Source: Candidatus Gastranaerophilales bacterium (GTDB lineage: Bacteria > Cyanobacteriota > Vampirovibrionia > Gastranaerophilales > Gastranaerophilaceae). From it: DNA of 21,048 nucleotides. The stretch spans positions 1 through 21,048 of the forward strand of contig CANQLK010000012.1 in assembly GCA_947624665.1 (NCBI GenBank). The letters run 5' to 3'. A program made the position numbers and the translations under genes. Shown here piece by piece: positions 12,845-21,048 of the stretch (position 1 is its first letter; each line of letters opens with the position of its first letter). The notes under the pieces were generated by a model that saw only the letters and a program-made list of their open reading frames with translations, did no database searches and was not told the DNA's origin.

Positions 12845-13851
12845 ACGCTTCCGTTATTTCTAAAATTATTGTTATCCTTTGTGCTTTATGTTTGATTGCA
12901 GGTATCTTGAATATCGATAAACACGAAGCTTATTTGGATGAAGGCAGTCAAAAACAAAACAAAAATATAATTACAAATTCTAACAAAGTCGCCGTTATCG
13001 AATTGAACGGTGCTATAGCTTCTTCTGCGGAAAGCAGTTTTTTCTCGGCTGATGCAAATGCTGCAGGAATGCTTAAATCATTAAAACTTGCAAAAGAAGA
13101 TAAGGATGTAAAAGGAATAATATTAAAAATTAATTCACCGGGCGGAACTGTTGCAATGTCGCAAAATATTTATAATCAGATAATAAAGATAAGAGAGAAT
13201 AAGCCTGTTATTTCGGTATTAGATGATGTTGCAGCAAGCGGAGGTTATTATATTGCATCCGCTTCGGACAGGATAGTAGCGCAAGAAGGTACGCTTACGG
13301 GAAGTATAGGTGTTATATTCTCCTTTATGGATTATCATAACCTGCTTATAAACAAACTTGACGTTAATCAGGTGGTTATAAAAAGCGGTAAATTTAAAGA
13401 TATAGGGTCTTCCACAAGGCAGATGACGGAAGAAGAACGCAAATTAATGAAAGACATAGTTGACGATTCATACAGCCAATTTTTAGATGCAATCAGAATA
13501 GGCAGGATAGCAAGAAATGACAGCTATGAAGCACAGAAAACTCCTTTAAGCGAAGAAACTCTTACTTCTTATGCCGACGGCAGAGTATTTACCGGCAGAC
13601 AAGCACAGAAGTTGGGATTTGTTGACGTAACTGGTGATATTGACACCGCAAAAACTATGATTGAATCAATGATTAAACAAAAATTCAATTCATCATTGCC
13701 TGTTAAACTTATCAATTATAATAAGAAAAATACTTTTAGCGAATATTTATCCGGGATTACGGAATATAATTCGAAATCAAACATAAAATTAACGGACTTG
13801 ATTCCGACAAGTGTTATATTAAGCAGAAAGCCTTTATACTTATGGGAATAA
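12841..13851 (+). CDS. sppA: Signal peptide peptidase SppA
   Basis: This 336-aa protein has an N-terminal membrane anchor (residues 5-24) and an S49 protease domain. The oxyanion-region motif NSPGG (98-102) is followed by the catalytic serine S133 in AASGGYYIA and the GTLTGSIGV block (150-158). The lysine partner is probably K186 in GKFKDIG, 53 residues after the serine, as in the single-domain Bacillus-type SppA. It degrades remnant signal peptides in the membrane after secretion. It is translationally coupled to the mutase gene and overlaps the next gene by 10 bases. Confidence 0.93.
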   Translation: MNASVISKIIVILCALCLIAGILNIDKHEAYLDEGSQKQNKNIITNSNKVAVIELNGAIASSAESSFFSADANAAGMLKSLKLAKEDKDVKGIILKINSPGGTVAMSQNIYNQIIKIRENKPVISVLDDVAASGGYYIASASDRIVAQEGTLTGSIGVIFSFMDYHNLLINKLDVNQVVIKSGKFKDIGSSTRQMTEEERKLMKDIVDDSYSQFLDAIRIGRIARNDSYEAQKTPLSEETLTSYADGRVFTGRQAQKLGFVDVTGDIDTAKTMIESMIKQKFNSSLPVKLINYNKKNTFSEYLSGITEYNSKSNIKLTDLIPTSVILSRKPLYLWE

Positions 13852-14420
13852 CTACAAACGATTTTTTTGAAAATATTTACAGCGTTATTTTTTCGCCCAA
13901 AGCTTTTTTTGAGCGTAATGATTTAACAGTATCCGTAAGACTTGCAATAGGAACAGTAATATTTATTGCTTCGATGTATAAAATAGCATTAGGGATAACG
14001 GATAAATCGATTTTGGATATATGGTTTATCTTTAAGTTAATATGGTTCAATGTAACGACGTTGTTCTGGTGGTTTGTTGCGGCTTTATATTTTGAATATA
14101 TAGCTAAAATATTCAGCAGAGACGGAAACATAAAAAAGCTGTTATTTTTAACTTCTTTTGCACCTGTTCCGTATATATTTTTTATTCCGCTTAATTTGCT
14201 AAAGAATTCGTGTTCCGTTGGTTTTACAATTGCAACCTTTAGTGAATTTGCATTATACTTATGGATAATATACCTTTATACATTAGCCCTTAAATCAGTA
14301 TATAACATAACTAACGCTAGAGCATTTATGCTAATTTTCATACCGATTATAAGCACCTTATTCGCATTATACCAAACGGTATGTTTTTTACAGAAAATGT
14401 GGTTTATATTTTCTGTATAG
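13842..14420 (+). CDS. Yip1-like integral membrane protein
   Basis: This 192-aa protein begins with the amphipathic FFENIYSVIFSPKAFFE segment typical of bacterial Yip1-domain proteins, then has about five membrane segments (around residues 32-50, 60-85, 98-118, 130-150 and 163-190). The function of bacterial Yip1 proteins is not established. It overlaps the end of sppA by 10 bases, so it belongs to the same operon. Family assignment rests on the N-terminal pattern and topology only. Confidence 0.7.
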   Translation: MGITTNDFFENIYSVIFSPKAFFERNDLTVSVRLAIGTVIFIASMYKIALGITDKSILDIWFIFKLIWFNVTTLFWWFVAALYFEYIAKIFSRDGNIKKLLFLTSFAPVPYIFFIPLNLLKNSCSVGFTIATFSEFALYLWIIYLYTLALKSVYNITNARAFMLIFIPIISTLFALYQTVCFLQKMWFIFSV

Positions 14421-14449
14421 TATATAGAGTGTATGAGTGTGGAAAAAAA

Positions 14450-15328
14450 ATGAATAAATATTTTTTAACGTTATTTTTGATATTTACATTATGTATGAAT
14501 GCATTTGCGGCAATAAATACAAAAGAAGCCTTATCAATGATAGAAAATAATATCTTCGGATATGAATATAAAAACGAGTCGGATGAAAAAAGAATAGAGA
14601 GAATAGAAACAAATATTTACGGAGAGAAGAAATCCGGCGGCATTCAAAAGAGGCTTGAAGCAATACAGGCGGATTCTGGGATTATGTTTGAAGAACCGAA
14701 ACCAGTTGCCAATAATGTAAGTTCGGACAAAAAACGTCAACAGGATAAAAAAAATAACGAATTAAAGAATATGAAGGAAGATTCAAGTGTAGACTATCCT
14801 ATTGTTGATTTAATGGAGGAAGAAATTTTTCATACTTCATACAAACAGGAAAATATATACGACAGACTGTCCAGACTGGAGAAAAGTGTATTTAACAATA
14901 CAAGCGACGAAGATTTGAATACAAGAGTTGACAAATTAGCAGGTGTTATAAAACCTTCAAAAGTAAAAGCACCTGTTTTTGAACAAAATTATACGGAAAA
15001 ACAATTGGATGATTATTATAATGCGAATGGTTTTGAAACTGTAAACAATAAAACTTTACCATTTCAGCTGTCTGCATTAGAGGAAGATTTACTCAGAAAA
15101 TCATATTCCGAAGAAAATAACGCAAGAAGATTAAGCAGACTGGAGCAGAAACTTTTCAACAGAACGTTTCCAAATGATGCCGATACTTCAAGAATGCAGA
15201 GAATTAAAGTTGCTTATGAAGCTAAGCAAAACAGTTACAGGTATGAAAGTAACAGAAGAATGCAAAATGTTGCAACCGCTACTCAATTCGGAAGTATTTT
15301 GCTGATGATATTAGCCATGCTGTTATAG
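14450..15328 (+). CDS. Secreted/anchored protein with three RL.RLE repeats
   Basis: The start is ATG 14450 (MNKYFLTLF), which gives a clean signal peptide ending MNAFA (residue 20); an earlier in-frame start would bury it. The mature part has three copies of an approximately 45-residue repeat (27-73, 118-165, 209-254). The common pattern is (L/I/M)E..(I/L)...Y..E....R(L/I).R(L/I)E...(F/Y), ending in R and a hydrophobic residue. A hydrophobic C-terminal segment (273-292) could anchor the protein. Similar repeats occur, as far as I recall, in many Melainabacteria proteins. The repeats are helical and charged, suggesting an extended protein-binding role in the envelope; the function is unknown. 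Confidence 0.75.
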   Translation: MNKYFLTLFLIFTLCMNAFAAINTKEALSMIENNIFGYEYKNESDEKRIERIETNIYGEKKSGGIQKRLEAIQADSGIMFEEPKPVANNVSSDKKRQQDKKNNELKNMKEDSSVDYPIVDLMEEEIFHTSYKQENIYDRLSRLEKSVFNNTSDEDLNTRVDKLAGVIKPSKVKAPVFEQNYTEKQLDDYYNANGFETVNNKTLPFQLSALEEDLLRKSYSEENNARRLSRLEQKLFNRTFPNDADTSRMQRIKVAYEAKQNSYRYESNRRMQNVATATQFGSILLMILAMLL

Positions 15329-15937
15329 TTTCATATCAGAGAAAACAAATTCATTTAATACATTATCTACTTCATCGGATGTGTTTTCATTGTTTTGTTT
15401 GACATTTGCATTATGATTTTTTTTAGCTCTTATTTTATCAACGATTTTTTCGGCACCGTTGCTGCCCAAGTCGTAACCTGCCAGTGATGCGGCAACAAAG
15501 GATAAACCTTTTAAAATATAAATTGCATATTTTGCTGATTTATGTTGTTTAACGAAAGGAGATTCAATAAGTTTTTTAGCCAAATTTTTAAGAGTTTTTT
15601 CGGCAATTGTTTCAAATGAATACATAGTTGCAATACCTGCAGCCTGTTTTGCACCTGTTTTAACTTTATCATCAGCGGTAGCGGTATTATAGACACCTGA
15701 AGCAATAATAAGAGGATATACAATTTTCTTAGCAATTTTTGCGGCATTGCCTATAAAAGCATTAGCCGTTTCAGAAGCTGGCAGTACCGATTTTATATTA
15801 AGAGATGAATTTACAACTGCATCAACGGTTCTTATAGCCTGACATGCTGCTATTCCTTCTCTGAATACGTCTTTGTTACAGTAACCGTTTTCTAAGTTTT
15901 TAAATGCAAAAAATGCACAAGAAACACCGTTTGGCAC
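15323..15937 (-). CDS. Hypothetical protein with two hydrophobic segments
   Basis: The start is GTG 15937, behind GGAAGG nine bases upstream. The 204-aa product has hydrophobic stretches at about 69-86 (AKKIVYPLIIASGVYNTA) and 139-156 (YILKGLSFVAASLAGYD), the second Ala/Gly rich. It ends with a polar, Asn-rich tail. I do not recognise the family. It converges on the repeat protein, overlapping its end by six bases. Two Cys near the N-terminus and one more at residue 32 are not in a metal-site pattern. It may be membrane-associated; nothing else can be said from sequence. Confidence 0.65.
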   Translation of the reverse strand: MPNGVSCAFFAFKNLENGYCNKDVFREGIAACQAIRTVDAVVNSSLNIKSVLPASETANAFIGNAAKIAKKIVYPLIIASGVYNTATADDKVKTGAKQAAGIATMYSFETIAEKTLKNLAKKLIESPFVKQHKSAKYAIYILKGLSFVAASLAGYDLGSNGAEKIVDKIRAKKNHNANVKQNNENTSDEVDNVLNEFVFSDMKL

Positions 15938-16040
15938 TTTTTTAAACCTTCCTATACTTACTCAAATATATAAAAACCATTAGCCGTATCAAATTAACCA
16001 AAAAATAAGATTTTTTAAGAAAATTAACATTTTATTAAAA

Positions 16041-16068
16041 TTGATAAAGTTTTGTGGGAAAATAAAGT
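16041..16068 (+). promoter_or_regulatory. Predicted promoter of the aminotransferase-serA operon
   Basis: TTGATA (16041-16046) and TAAAGT (16063-16068) have a 16-bp spacer. The -10 box is weak. GGAGGA (16073-16078) follows as ribosome binding site. Confidence 0.4.
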
Positions 16069-16088
16069 AAACGGAGGAGATATAAATA

Positions 16089-17240
16089 ATGAAAGACAAA
16101 ACATTTTTAATGATTCCCGGGCCTACACCTGTTCCCGAAAGAGTTTTACTCGAAATAGCAAAACATCCGATGGGGCATAGAAGCAGTGAGTTTTCAAAAA
16201 TATTGGAATCAGTTTATTCCGATTTAAAATATGTATTTCAAACCAAAAATGACGTTATATTATATACAGCGAGCGGCACAGGGGTTATGGATTCCGCTTT
16301 ATCAAATATGATAAATGAAGGAGATAAGGTTCTGTCTTTGGTTATAGGTAATTTCAGCAGAAGATTAGCTAAAATAGCTCAAGGTTTAGGTGCTGACGTT
16401 GAAATAATGGAAGTTGAAGCAGGTAAAGCAATAAATCCGAATGTTTTAAAAGAGCGATTGGAAAAAGATGTTAATAAAGAGATTAAATACGTATCATTAA
16501 TCCACAATGAAACCTCGACGGGTGTTACCAACGACGTAAAAACATTGGTATCATTAATAAAAGCTCATGGTGCAATATCAATTGTAGACGGTGTAACCAG
16601 TGTAGGCGCTATTGAATGTAAAATGGACGAATGGGGTATAGATGTATTGTTTTCGGGTTCGCAAAAAGGCTTTATGCTTCCGCCCGGATTATCTTTCCTT
16701 GCTGCAAGTGAAAAAGCCTGGGAAGCACATAAAAAATGTAAACGTCCCGATTTCTATTTTAATTGGACAACAAACAGAAAATCCGTTTTGGAAAATTCTA
16801 CAGCCTTTACTCCCGCAGTAAGCTTAATTGCAGGACTCAAAGTTGCACTTGAAATGATTAAAGAAGAAGGTATTGATAATATCACGGCAAGACATACAAA
16901 AATAGCAAAAGCACTAAGAGCTGCAATTAAAGCTATCGGTTTAAAACTTTTTGTTGAAGATGACGCTATTGCAAGTACTTCAATTACGGCAATACTTCCT
17001 CCTGACGGAATAAGCGTTCCTGATATAAGAAAAGTGCTTAAAAACGATTATGATATAGTCGTTGCAAACGGTCAAAACGAATTAAAAGATAAAATATTCA
17101 GAATGGGTACTTTAGGCTTTGTATCCGAACGTGATGCGATTACGGCAATAGGTTCGCTTGAAGCCACACTATATAAATTGGGTTACAAATTTACGCTCGG
17201 AAGCGGAGTTAAAGCATTAATAGAAAGTTTAAACAAATAA
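16089..17240 (+). CDS. Class V aminotransferase (serine/alanine-glyoxylate type)
   Basis: This 383-aa fold-type I PLP enzyme belongs to the serine-pyruvate/alanine-glyoxylate aminotransferase branch. Signatures are the N-terminal IPGPTPVPERV (9-19), the cofactor-phosphate loop ASGTG (61-65), D167 in VDGVTS that contacts the pyridine nitrogen and the Schiff-base lysine K193 in GSQKGFMLPPG. It is followed 13 bp later by serA. Such pairing is known in other bacteria (Thermotoga, from memory). In that setting the enzyme may act as the transaminase of serine synthesis in place of SerC, or make serine from glyoxylate or pyruvate partners. No serC or serB is in this window, so the pathway role is inference. 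Confidence 0.9.
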   Translation: MKDKTFLMIPGPTPVPERVLLEIAKHPMGHRSSEFSKILESVYSDLKYVFQTKNDVILYTASGTGVMDSALSNMINEGDKVLSLVIGNFSRRLAKIAQGLGADVEIMEVEAGKAINPNVLKERLEKDVNKEIKYVSLIHNETSTGVTNDVKTLVSLIKAHGAISIVDGVTSVGAIECKMDEWGIDVLFSGSQKGFMLPPGLSFLAASEKAWEAHKKCKRPDFYFNWTTNRKSVLENSTAFTPAVSLIAGLKVALEMIKEEGIDNITARHTKIAKALRAAIKAIGLKLFVEDDAIASTSITAILPPDGISVPDIRKVLKNDYDIVVANGQNELKDKIFRMGTLGFVSERDAITAIGSLEATLYKLGYKFTLGSGVKALIESLNK

Positions 17241-17253
17241 AACAGGTGAACAA

Positions 17254-18846
17254 ATGAAAGTATTAATTACGGATAAAATTAACGAAGAAGCAGGCAAAAT
17301 ATTAAACGGAACGGCAGACGTAGAGTTTATTCCGACATTACAAGAGGATGAGCTTGCAGAAAAGATAAAAGATTTTGATGCTTTAATGGTAAGAAGCCAA
17401 ACAAAAGTAACAAAGAAAATACTGGAAGCAGGTAAAAAACTTAAAATAGTAGGACGTGCAGGTGTTGGAGTTGATAATATAGATGTTGAAGCAGCAACGC
17501 AAAACGGTATAATTGTTGTTAATTCTCCCGATGGGAATACAAATGCCGCAGCCGAACATACTGTTGCGCTTATGCTTGCTATGTCAAGGAATATACCTTC
17601 GGCTGTTATGTCAACAAAACAAGGAAAATGGGAACGCTCCAAGTTCACGGGGGTTGAAGTTTTTGGTAAGAATTTGGGTATAATCGGTTTTGGTAAAATA
17701 GGACAGCACGTTGCTAATGTTGCTTTGGCTTTAGGAATGAATGTTATTGTATCAGACCCTTATACTACAAAAGAAGCCGTTGAAAAAATAGGTGCAAAAT
17801 ATGTAACAAGTCTTGATGAATTTTGGCCTCAATGCGATTACATTACCATACATACACCTAAGACTAAAGAAACAACCGCTTTAATAAACAGAAATACTCT
17901 TAACAGAATGAAAAAGGGTGTTAGAATTATAAATTGCGCAAGAGGCGGTATAATAGATGAAGAAGCGCTGAAGGAAGCATTGGAATCAGGTCAGGTTCAA
18001 GCTGCAGCTATTGACGTATTTGAAGCCGAGCCTGATATAACAAAATCTCCTTTATATAACTGCGAAGGGAATATTACAATTACTCCGCATTTAGGTGCCA
18101 GTACGCAAGAAGCGCAATATAACGTGGCTATAGATGTAGCTCAGCAAATAAAAGACGTTTTAACAGGAGGAAGCGCAAAGGCTGCAATTAATATTCCCGC
18201 TCTTAAAAAGGATATAATCGAACCGGTTAAGGATTATATGCAGCTTGCCGAAAATTTAGGACAACTCGTTCAGCAGATTTCTAAAGGCAATTTGAAGAAT
18301 ATAAATATTATTGTAAGCGGAAATCTTGCGGATTTAAATGTTGCTCCATTAGAGGTAGCTGTTCAAAAAGGCATATTTTCTTCTCTGGTAGAAGGTGTTA
18401 ACTTTGTTAATGCACCTTTAATTGCAAAACAGAGAGGTATTAATATTGTAACTTCAAAGTCACAAAAAGATTGCACTTTTATAGGTTCTATTTCCGTAAC
18501 TCTCGCAACAGATTCAGACGAAAATACGGTTACGGGAGCTTTAATTGCGCAGAATATGCCTCGTATAGTCAGAATTAATGATTATAACATGAGTATTGAA
18601 GCGGAAGAACACATGCTGTTTGTCCCGCACGAAAATAAACCTGCAATGGTAGCTAAAGTTGCTGCCGTTATTGGTGAAAATAACATAAATATTAACAGAA
18701 TGCAGGTTGCCCAAAAATCTAACCAAAAAGACAACGTTTCCATAATGATTATAACCATCGACAAAGATGTTAATGACCAAGCAATGGAAACAATAAATAA
18801 AATAGACGGTGTAAAAAACGCACAATATATTAAATTAAAGGCATAA
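17254..18846 (+). CDS. serA: D-3-phosphoglycerate dehydrogenase
   Basis: This 530-aa long-form SerA oxidises 3-phosphoglycerate to phosphohydroxypyruvate, the first step of serine synthesis. The NAD-binding GFGKIG motif is at 145-150, and the catalytic residues are R230 in NCARGG, E259 in FEAEP and H279 in TPHLG. The intervening domain spans about 320-450, and a C-terminal ACT domain (about 455-530, MVAKVAAVIGENNININ) probably binds serine for feedback control. The ribosome binding site is ACAGGTG. It is the second gene of the operon with the aminotransferase and ends just before a strong terminator. Confidence 0.96.
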   Translation: MKVLITDKINEEAGKILNGTADVEFIPTLQEDELAEKIKDFDALMVRSQTKVTKKILEAGKKLKIVGRAGVGVDNIDVEAATQNGIIVVNSPDGNTNAAAEHTVALMLAMSRNIPSAVMSTKQGKWERSKFTGVEVFGKNLGIIGFGKIGQHVANVALALGMNVIVSDPYTTKEAVEKIGAKYVTSLDEFWPQCDYITIHTPKTKETTALINRNTLNRMKKGVRIINCARGGIIDEEALKEALESGQVQAAAIDVFEAEPDITKSPLYNCEGNITITPHLGASTQEAQYNVAIDVAQQIKDVLTGGSAKAAINIPALKKDIIEPVKDYMQLAENLGQLVQQISKGNLKNINIIVSGNLADLNVAPLEVAVQKGIFSSLVEGVNFVNAPLIAKQRGINIVTSKSQKDCTFIGSISVTLATDSDENTVTGALIAQNMPRIVRINDYNMSIEAEEHMLFVPHENKPAMVAKVAAVIGENNININRMQVAQKSNQKDNVSIMIITIDKDVNDQAMETINKIDGVKNAQYIKLKA

Positions 18847-18876
18847 AAAAGAGCCTCATTTGAGGCTCTTTTTTTT
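18845..18876 (+). terminator. Intrinsic terminator after serA
   Basis: GAGCCTC-ATTT-GAGGCTC (18851-18868) is a 7-bp GC-rich hairpin flanked by A6 on the left and T8 on the right. It can end transcription rightwards after serA and possibly also leftwards from the flavin reductase gene 100 bp away. Confidence 0.92.
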
Positions 18877-18967
18877 ATAAATGACTTCACATTATACACT
18901 TTTTCGTATAAATAATACATATATGCAGCTTATATTGTTGTACATACAGTTACAACAGTATCGTATA

Positions 18968-19468
18968 CTATTCAGGTATATAGGTTGGTGCGGTTTTCGG
19001 ACTCTTGCCTTTTATTACATTGTGATAATACGAATATGTCATCGGATTTTCGGTATTTAAAATATCACCGTTAGTAATTTTTGCCAAAAATAAAGTATGA
19101 GTTGATGCTTCAATTTTATCGATTACTTCACAGATTAGATAAGCGCAAGAATCTTTTATAACAGGTAAATCGTCATACATGACAAAGGGGATATTTGAAA
19201 ATTTAAATATATCCTTTCCGCTTCTAAATCCAAAAGTACCTATCGACAGAGGATTTGATTTCTCTGAGAGAATAGAAACGGCAAATTTGCCTGTTTTCTT
19301 TATACATTCATTTGTATAATTGTCATGATTTATACTAACCGCAATTGTAGGATTGGATGAAGTTACCTGCATTATACTGTTTGCAGTACAACCTGTATAT
19401 TTCTCTCCGTCATAACAAGAAACAATATATACACCGTATGATAAATTTCTAAATACGTTATTATTCAT
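18968..19468 (-). CDS. Flavin reductase-like FMN-binding protein
   Basis: This 166-aa protein has the flavin-reductase-like split-barrel domain: VYIVSCYDGEKYTGCTANS (residues 13-31), then SSNPTIAVSI, KFAVSILSE and the terminal MTYSYYHNVIKG motif. The latter is typical of enzymes that pass electrons to rubredoxin or flavodiiron proteins in anaerobes, and of the domain in high-molecular-weight rubredoxin. A rubredoxin domain is not fused here. GGAGGGG precedes the ATG. It is the last gene of the minus-strand operon with the metal ATPase and the DUF486 protein. Its electron partner is not visible. Confidence 0.85.
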   Translation of the reverse strand: MNNNVFRNLSYGVYIVSCYDGEKYTGCTANSIMQVTSSNPTIAVSINHDNYTNECIKKTGKFAVSILSEKSNPLSIGTFGFRSGKDIFKFSNIPFVMYDDLPVIKDSCAYLICEVIDKIEASTHTLFLAKITNGDILNTENPMTYSYYHNVIKGKSPKTAPTYIPE

Positions 19469-19488
19469 AACCCCTCCATAAACTCATA

Positions 19489-19830
19489 TTACCACTTTTT
19501 AAAAATAAAAAACACCGCAAAAATAATAAAAATAAAACCTACAAGATAATTCCACCTGAATTCTTCTTTAAGATACAAAACCGAAAAAACGCTGAATACA
19601 ACGAGTGTAATAACCTCCTGAATAGTTTTTAACTGGGCTGCGGAATAAAATTCATGCCCGATTCTGTTGGCCGGTACCTGAAAGCAATACTCTAAAAAGG
19701 CTATTGACCAGCTGACTATAATTACAACCCATAGAGCGGTGCTTTTAAATTTCAAATGACCGTACCACGCAAATGTCATAAATATATTTGATATTGTCAA
19801 CAAAAGTATCGGTAAAAATTGTCTGAACAT
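19489..19830 (-). CDS. DUF486/DMT-family small membrane protein
   Basis: This 113-aa protein has four predicted membrane segments (about 5-24, 33-50, 70-87 and 93-110) and the conserved central EYCFQVPANRIGH motif of the DUF486 (DMT family) proteins. It resembles half of a drug/metabolite transporter and would probably act as a dimer, but no substrate is known for this family. It begins two bases after the stop of the P-type ATPase gene, so the two are co-transcribed. Confidence 0.88.
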   Translation of the reverse strand: MFRQFLPILLLTISNIFMTFAWYGHLKFKSTALWVVIIVSWSIAFLEYCFQVPANRIGHEFYSAAQLKTIQEVITLVVFSVFSVLYLKEEFRWNYLVGFIFIIFAVFFIFKKW

Positions 19831-19832
19831 AA

Positions 19833-21048
19833 TTAATTTTTTAACCTCAAAGTCCTAATAGAATTTAAAACAGCAATTAATGTTACGCCGACATCCGCAA
19901 AAACTGCTCCCCACATTGTCATTAAACCTAATGCGCCGAGTAATAAAAACAAAAGTTTAACGGATATTGCAAAAGCAATATTTTCCTTGGCTATTTTTAT
20001 GGTATGTTTTGCTATTTTTACGGCAAGCGGAATTTTGGCTATATTATCGTCAGCGATAACCACATCGGCTGCTTCTATTGCTGAGTCAGAACCTAAAGCG
20101 CCCATTGCAATTCCTACATCTGCCCTCATTAATACAGGTGCATCATTAACTCCGTCACCTGTAAAAATTACACTGCTTCCTTTTCGTTTATTACTAATCA
20201 AAGTTTCTATTCTCTCAATTTTATCGGCAGGTAATAATTTTGAATAATATTCGTCTATTCCTATTTCATTTGCAATCATTAGGGCATTTTCATAACTGTC
20301 ACCGGTCAGCATAACTATATTTGGAACAAGCGCCTTTAATTTGTTTATTGCGGACTTGGCATTGTTTTTTATGGTATCACTTATAACAATTTGACCGATA
20401 TATTGCCCGTTCTTAGCTATATAAAGAGTACAATTATTACTTTCATTTATATATAATCCGAATTTTTTCATCATTTCTTTATTCCCGATTATAATTTCTT
20501 CGGAATTTAACTTAGCCTTAATTCCCATGCCCGAAATTTCGGAAAATTCACTGACACAAGCCGTATCAATATAGTCATCGTATGCCGAAACAACAGCTTT
20601 TGCTATCGGATGATTTGAAAAACTTTCTGTTTGTGCTGCCGTCTTTAATAATTCTTCCCTGCTATAACCTTGAGAAGGAATAACCTCTTTTACCTTAAAT
20701 TGTCCCGTTGTTAGAGTTCCCGTCTTATCAAATGCGGCAGTGGAAACTTTTGATAACATTTCCAAATAATTTCCGCCCTTTACTAATATCCCGTGTCTTG
20801 ATGCGCAGCCTATACCCGCATAAAACGTCAACGGCACCGATATTACAAATGCACACGGGCATGATATTACCAAAAATGTTAATGCTCTTGATATCCAAAT
20901 TTTTATATCCTCTATGCCGTACATAAAATATGGTATAACAATTATACAAACGGCTAGGAATACAACAATAGGAGTGTATATCTTAGCAAATTTCGATATA
21001 AAATTTTCGGTTTTTGATTTCTTGTTTGCGGAATATTCAACAAGTTCC
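19833..21048 (-). CDS. P1B-type heavy-metal ATPase (Zn/Cd/Pb class), 5' end outside the window
   Basis: The reading frame stays open from the right edge (starting ELVEYSANKK) to the stop at 19833, giving about 404 C-terminal residues; the N-terminal metal-binding domain and first membrane helices are missing. Visible signatures are the CPC metal motif in ISCPCAF, the phosphorylation site DKTGTLTTG, the HP motif (NHPIAKAV), TGDS and the GDGVNDAP hinge. The last membrane segments have a lysine (SVKLLF) and an Asp-x-Gly (FADVGVTL), as in Zn/Cd/Pb exporters (ZntA/CadA type), rather than the Asn/Tyr/Ser set of copper pumps. It probably exports divalent metal ions from the cytoplasm. Confidence 0.92.
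   Translation of the reverse strand, partial: ELVEYSANKKSKTENFISKFAKIYTPIVVFLAVCIIVIPYFMYGIEDIKIWISRALTFLVISCPCAFVISVPLTFYAGIGCASRHGILVKGGNYLEMLSKVSTAAFDKTGTLTTGQFKVKEVIPSQGYSREELLKTAAQTESFSNHPIAKAVVSAYDDYIDTACVSEFSEISGMGIKAKLNSEEIIIGNKEMMKKFGLYINESNNCTLYIAKNGQYIGQIVISDTIKNNAKSAINKLKALVPNIVMLTGDSYENALMIANEIGIDEYYSKLLPADKIERIETLISNKRKGSSVIFTGDGVNDAPVLMRADVGIAMGALGSDSAIEAADVVIADDNIAKIPLAVKIAKHTIKIAKENIAFAISVKLLFLLLGALGLMTMWGAVFADVGVTLIAVLNSIRTLRLKN

Noticed and set aside
19987..20247. An 86-aa plus-strand open frame opposite the metal ATPase
   Set aside because: It is a reverse-strand shadow of conserved ATPase motifs and has no upstream signals.

Overview
The window is AT-rich bacterial chromosome with Gram-negative-type gene content. 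The best guess is a gut Gastranaerophilales/Melainabacteria-type (non-photosynthetic Cyanobacteria-related) genome. This rests on three things: short secreted or orphan proteins beginning with a 'MKINSINS' type leader, a protein with three LE..(I)F...Y..E...RL.RLE repeats, and the overall codon bias (AGA for Arg). That assignment is inference; no rRNA or other decisive marker is present.

Region 1 (about 1-6750) is the right-hand part of an integrated temperate element (prophage or phage-like integrative element). A leftward LexA/CI-like self-cleaving repressor faces a rightward operon. The intergenic region holds overlapping divergent promoters and many GTAAAA/TTTTAC half-sites. The operon is tightly packed, with several stop-start overlaps: YqaJ-type exonuclease, small winged-helix protein, a 54-aa Cys-rich protein, RecT annealing protein, SSB, DnaB-type helicase, a second winged-helix paralogue, an excisionase-like HTH protein and a tyrosine integrase. 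This is a complete recombination/replication/site-specific recombination module. Structural, packaging and lysis genes are not visible and would have to lie to the left. The integrase ends next to the 3' end of an intact tRNA-Arg(UCU), a typical attachment target. Beyond it is the 5' half of a second, differently stemmed tRNA-Arg(UCU).

Region 2 (about 7050-10400) holds small and housekeeping genes: an unknown 107-aa protein, a stand-alone MshEN-like 79-aa protein with a possibly leaderless mRNA, an exported metallophosphoesterase with an altered third motif, a two-repeat XRE-type regulator, peptidyl-tRNA hydrolase, and a 92-aa lineage-type small protein behind a strong promoter. A minus-strand terminator with no annotated gene in front of it suggests a small RNA between pth and the 92-aa gene.

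Region 3 (about 10400-15940) contains a lone sugar-type ABC permease on the minus strand. Facing it is an overlapping plus-strand operon: phosphoglucomutase/phosphomannomutase, SppA, a Yip1-like membrane protein and the repeat protein. A membrane-associated unknown protein converges on the end of that operon.

Region 4 (about 16040-18876) is a two-gene serine biosynthesis operon (class V aminotransferase plus SerA) ending in a clear terminator. Region 5 (18968-21048) is a minus-strand operon: a Zn/Cd/Pb-type P1B ATPase running off the right edge, a DUF486/DMT small membrane protein and a flavin-reductase-like protein. The most interesting leads are the tRNA/attachment arrangement, the operator cluster, the paired winged-helix proteins around RecT-SSB-DnaB, and the candidate small RNA.
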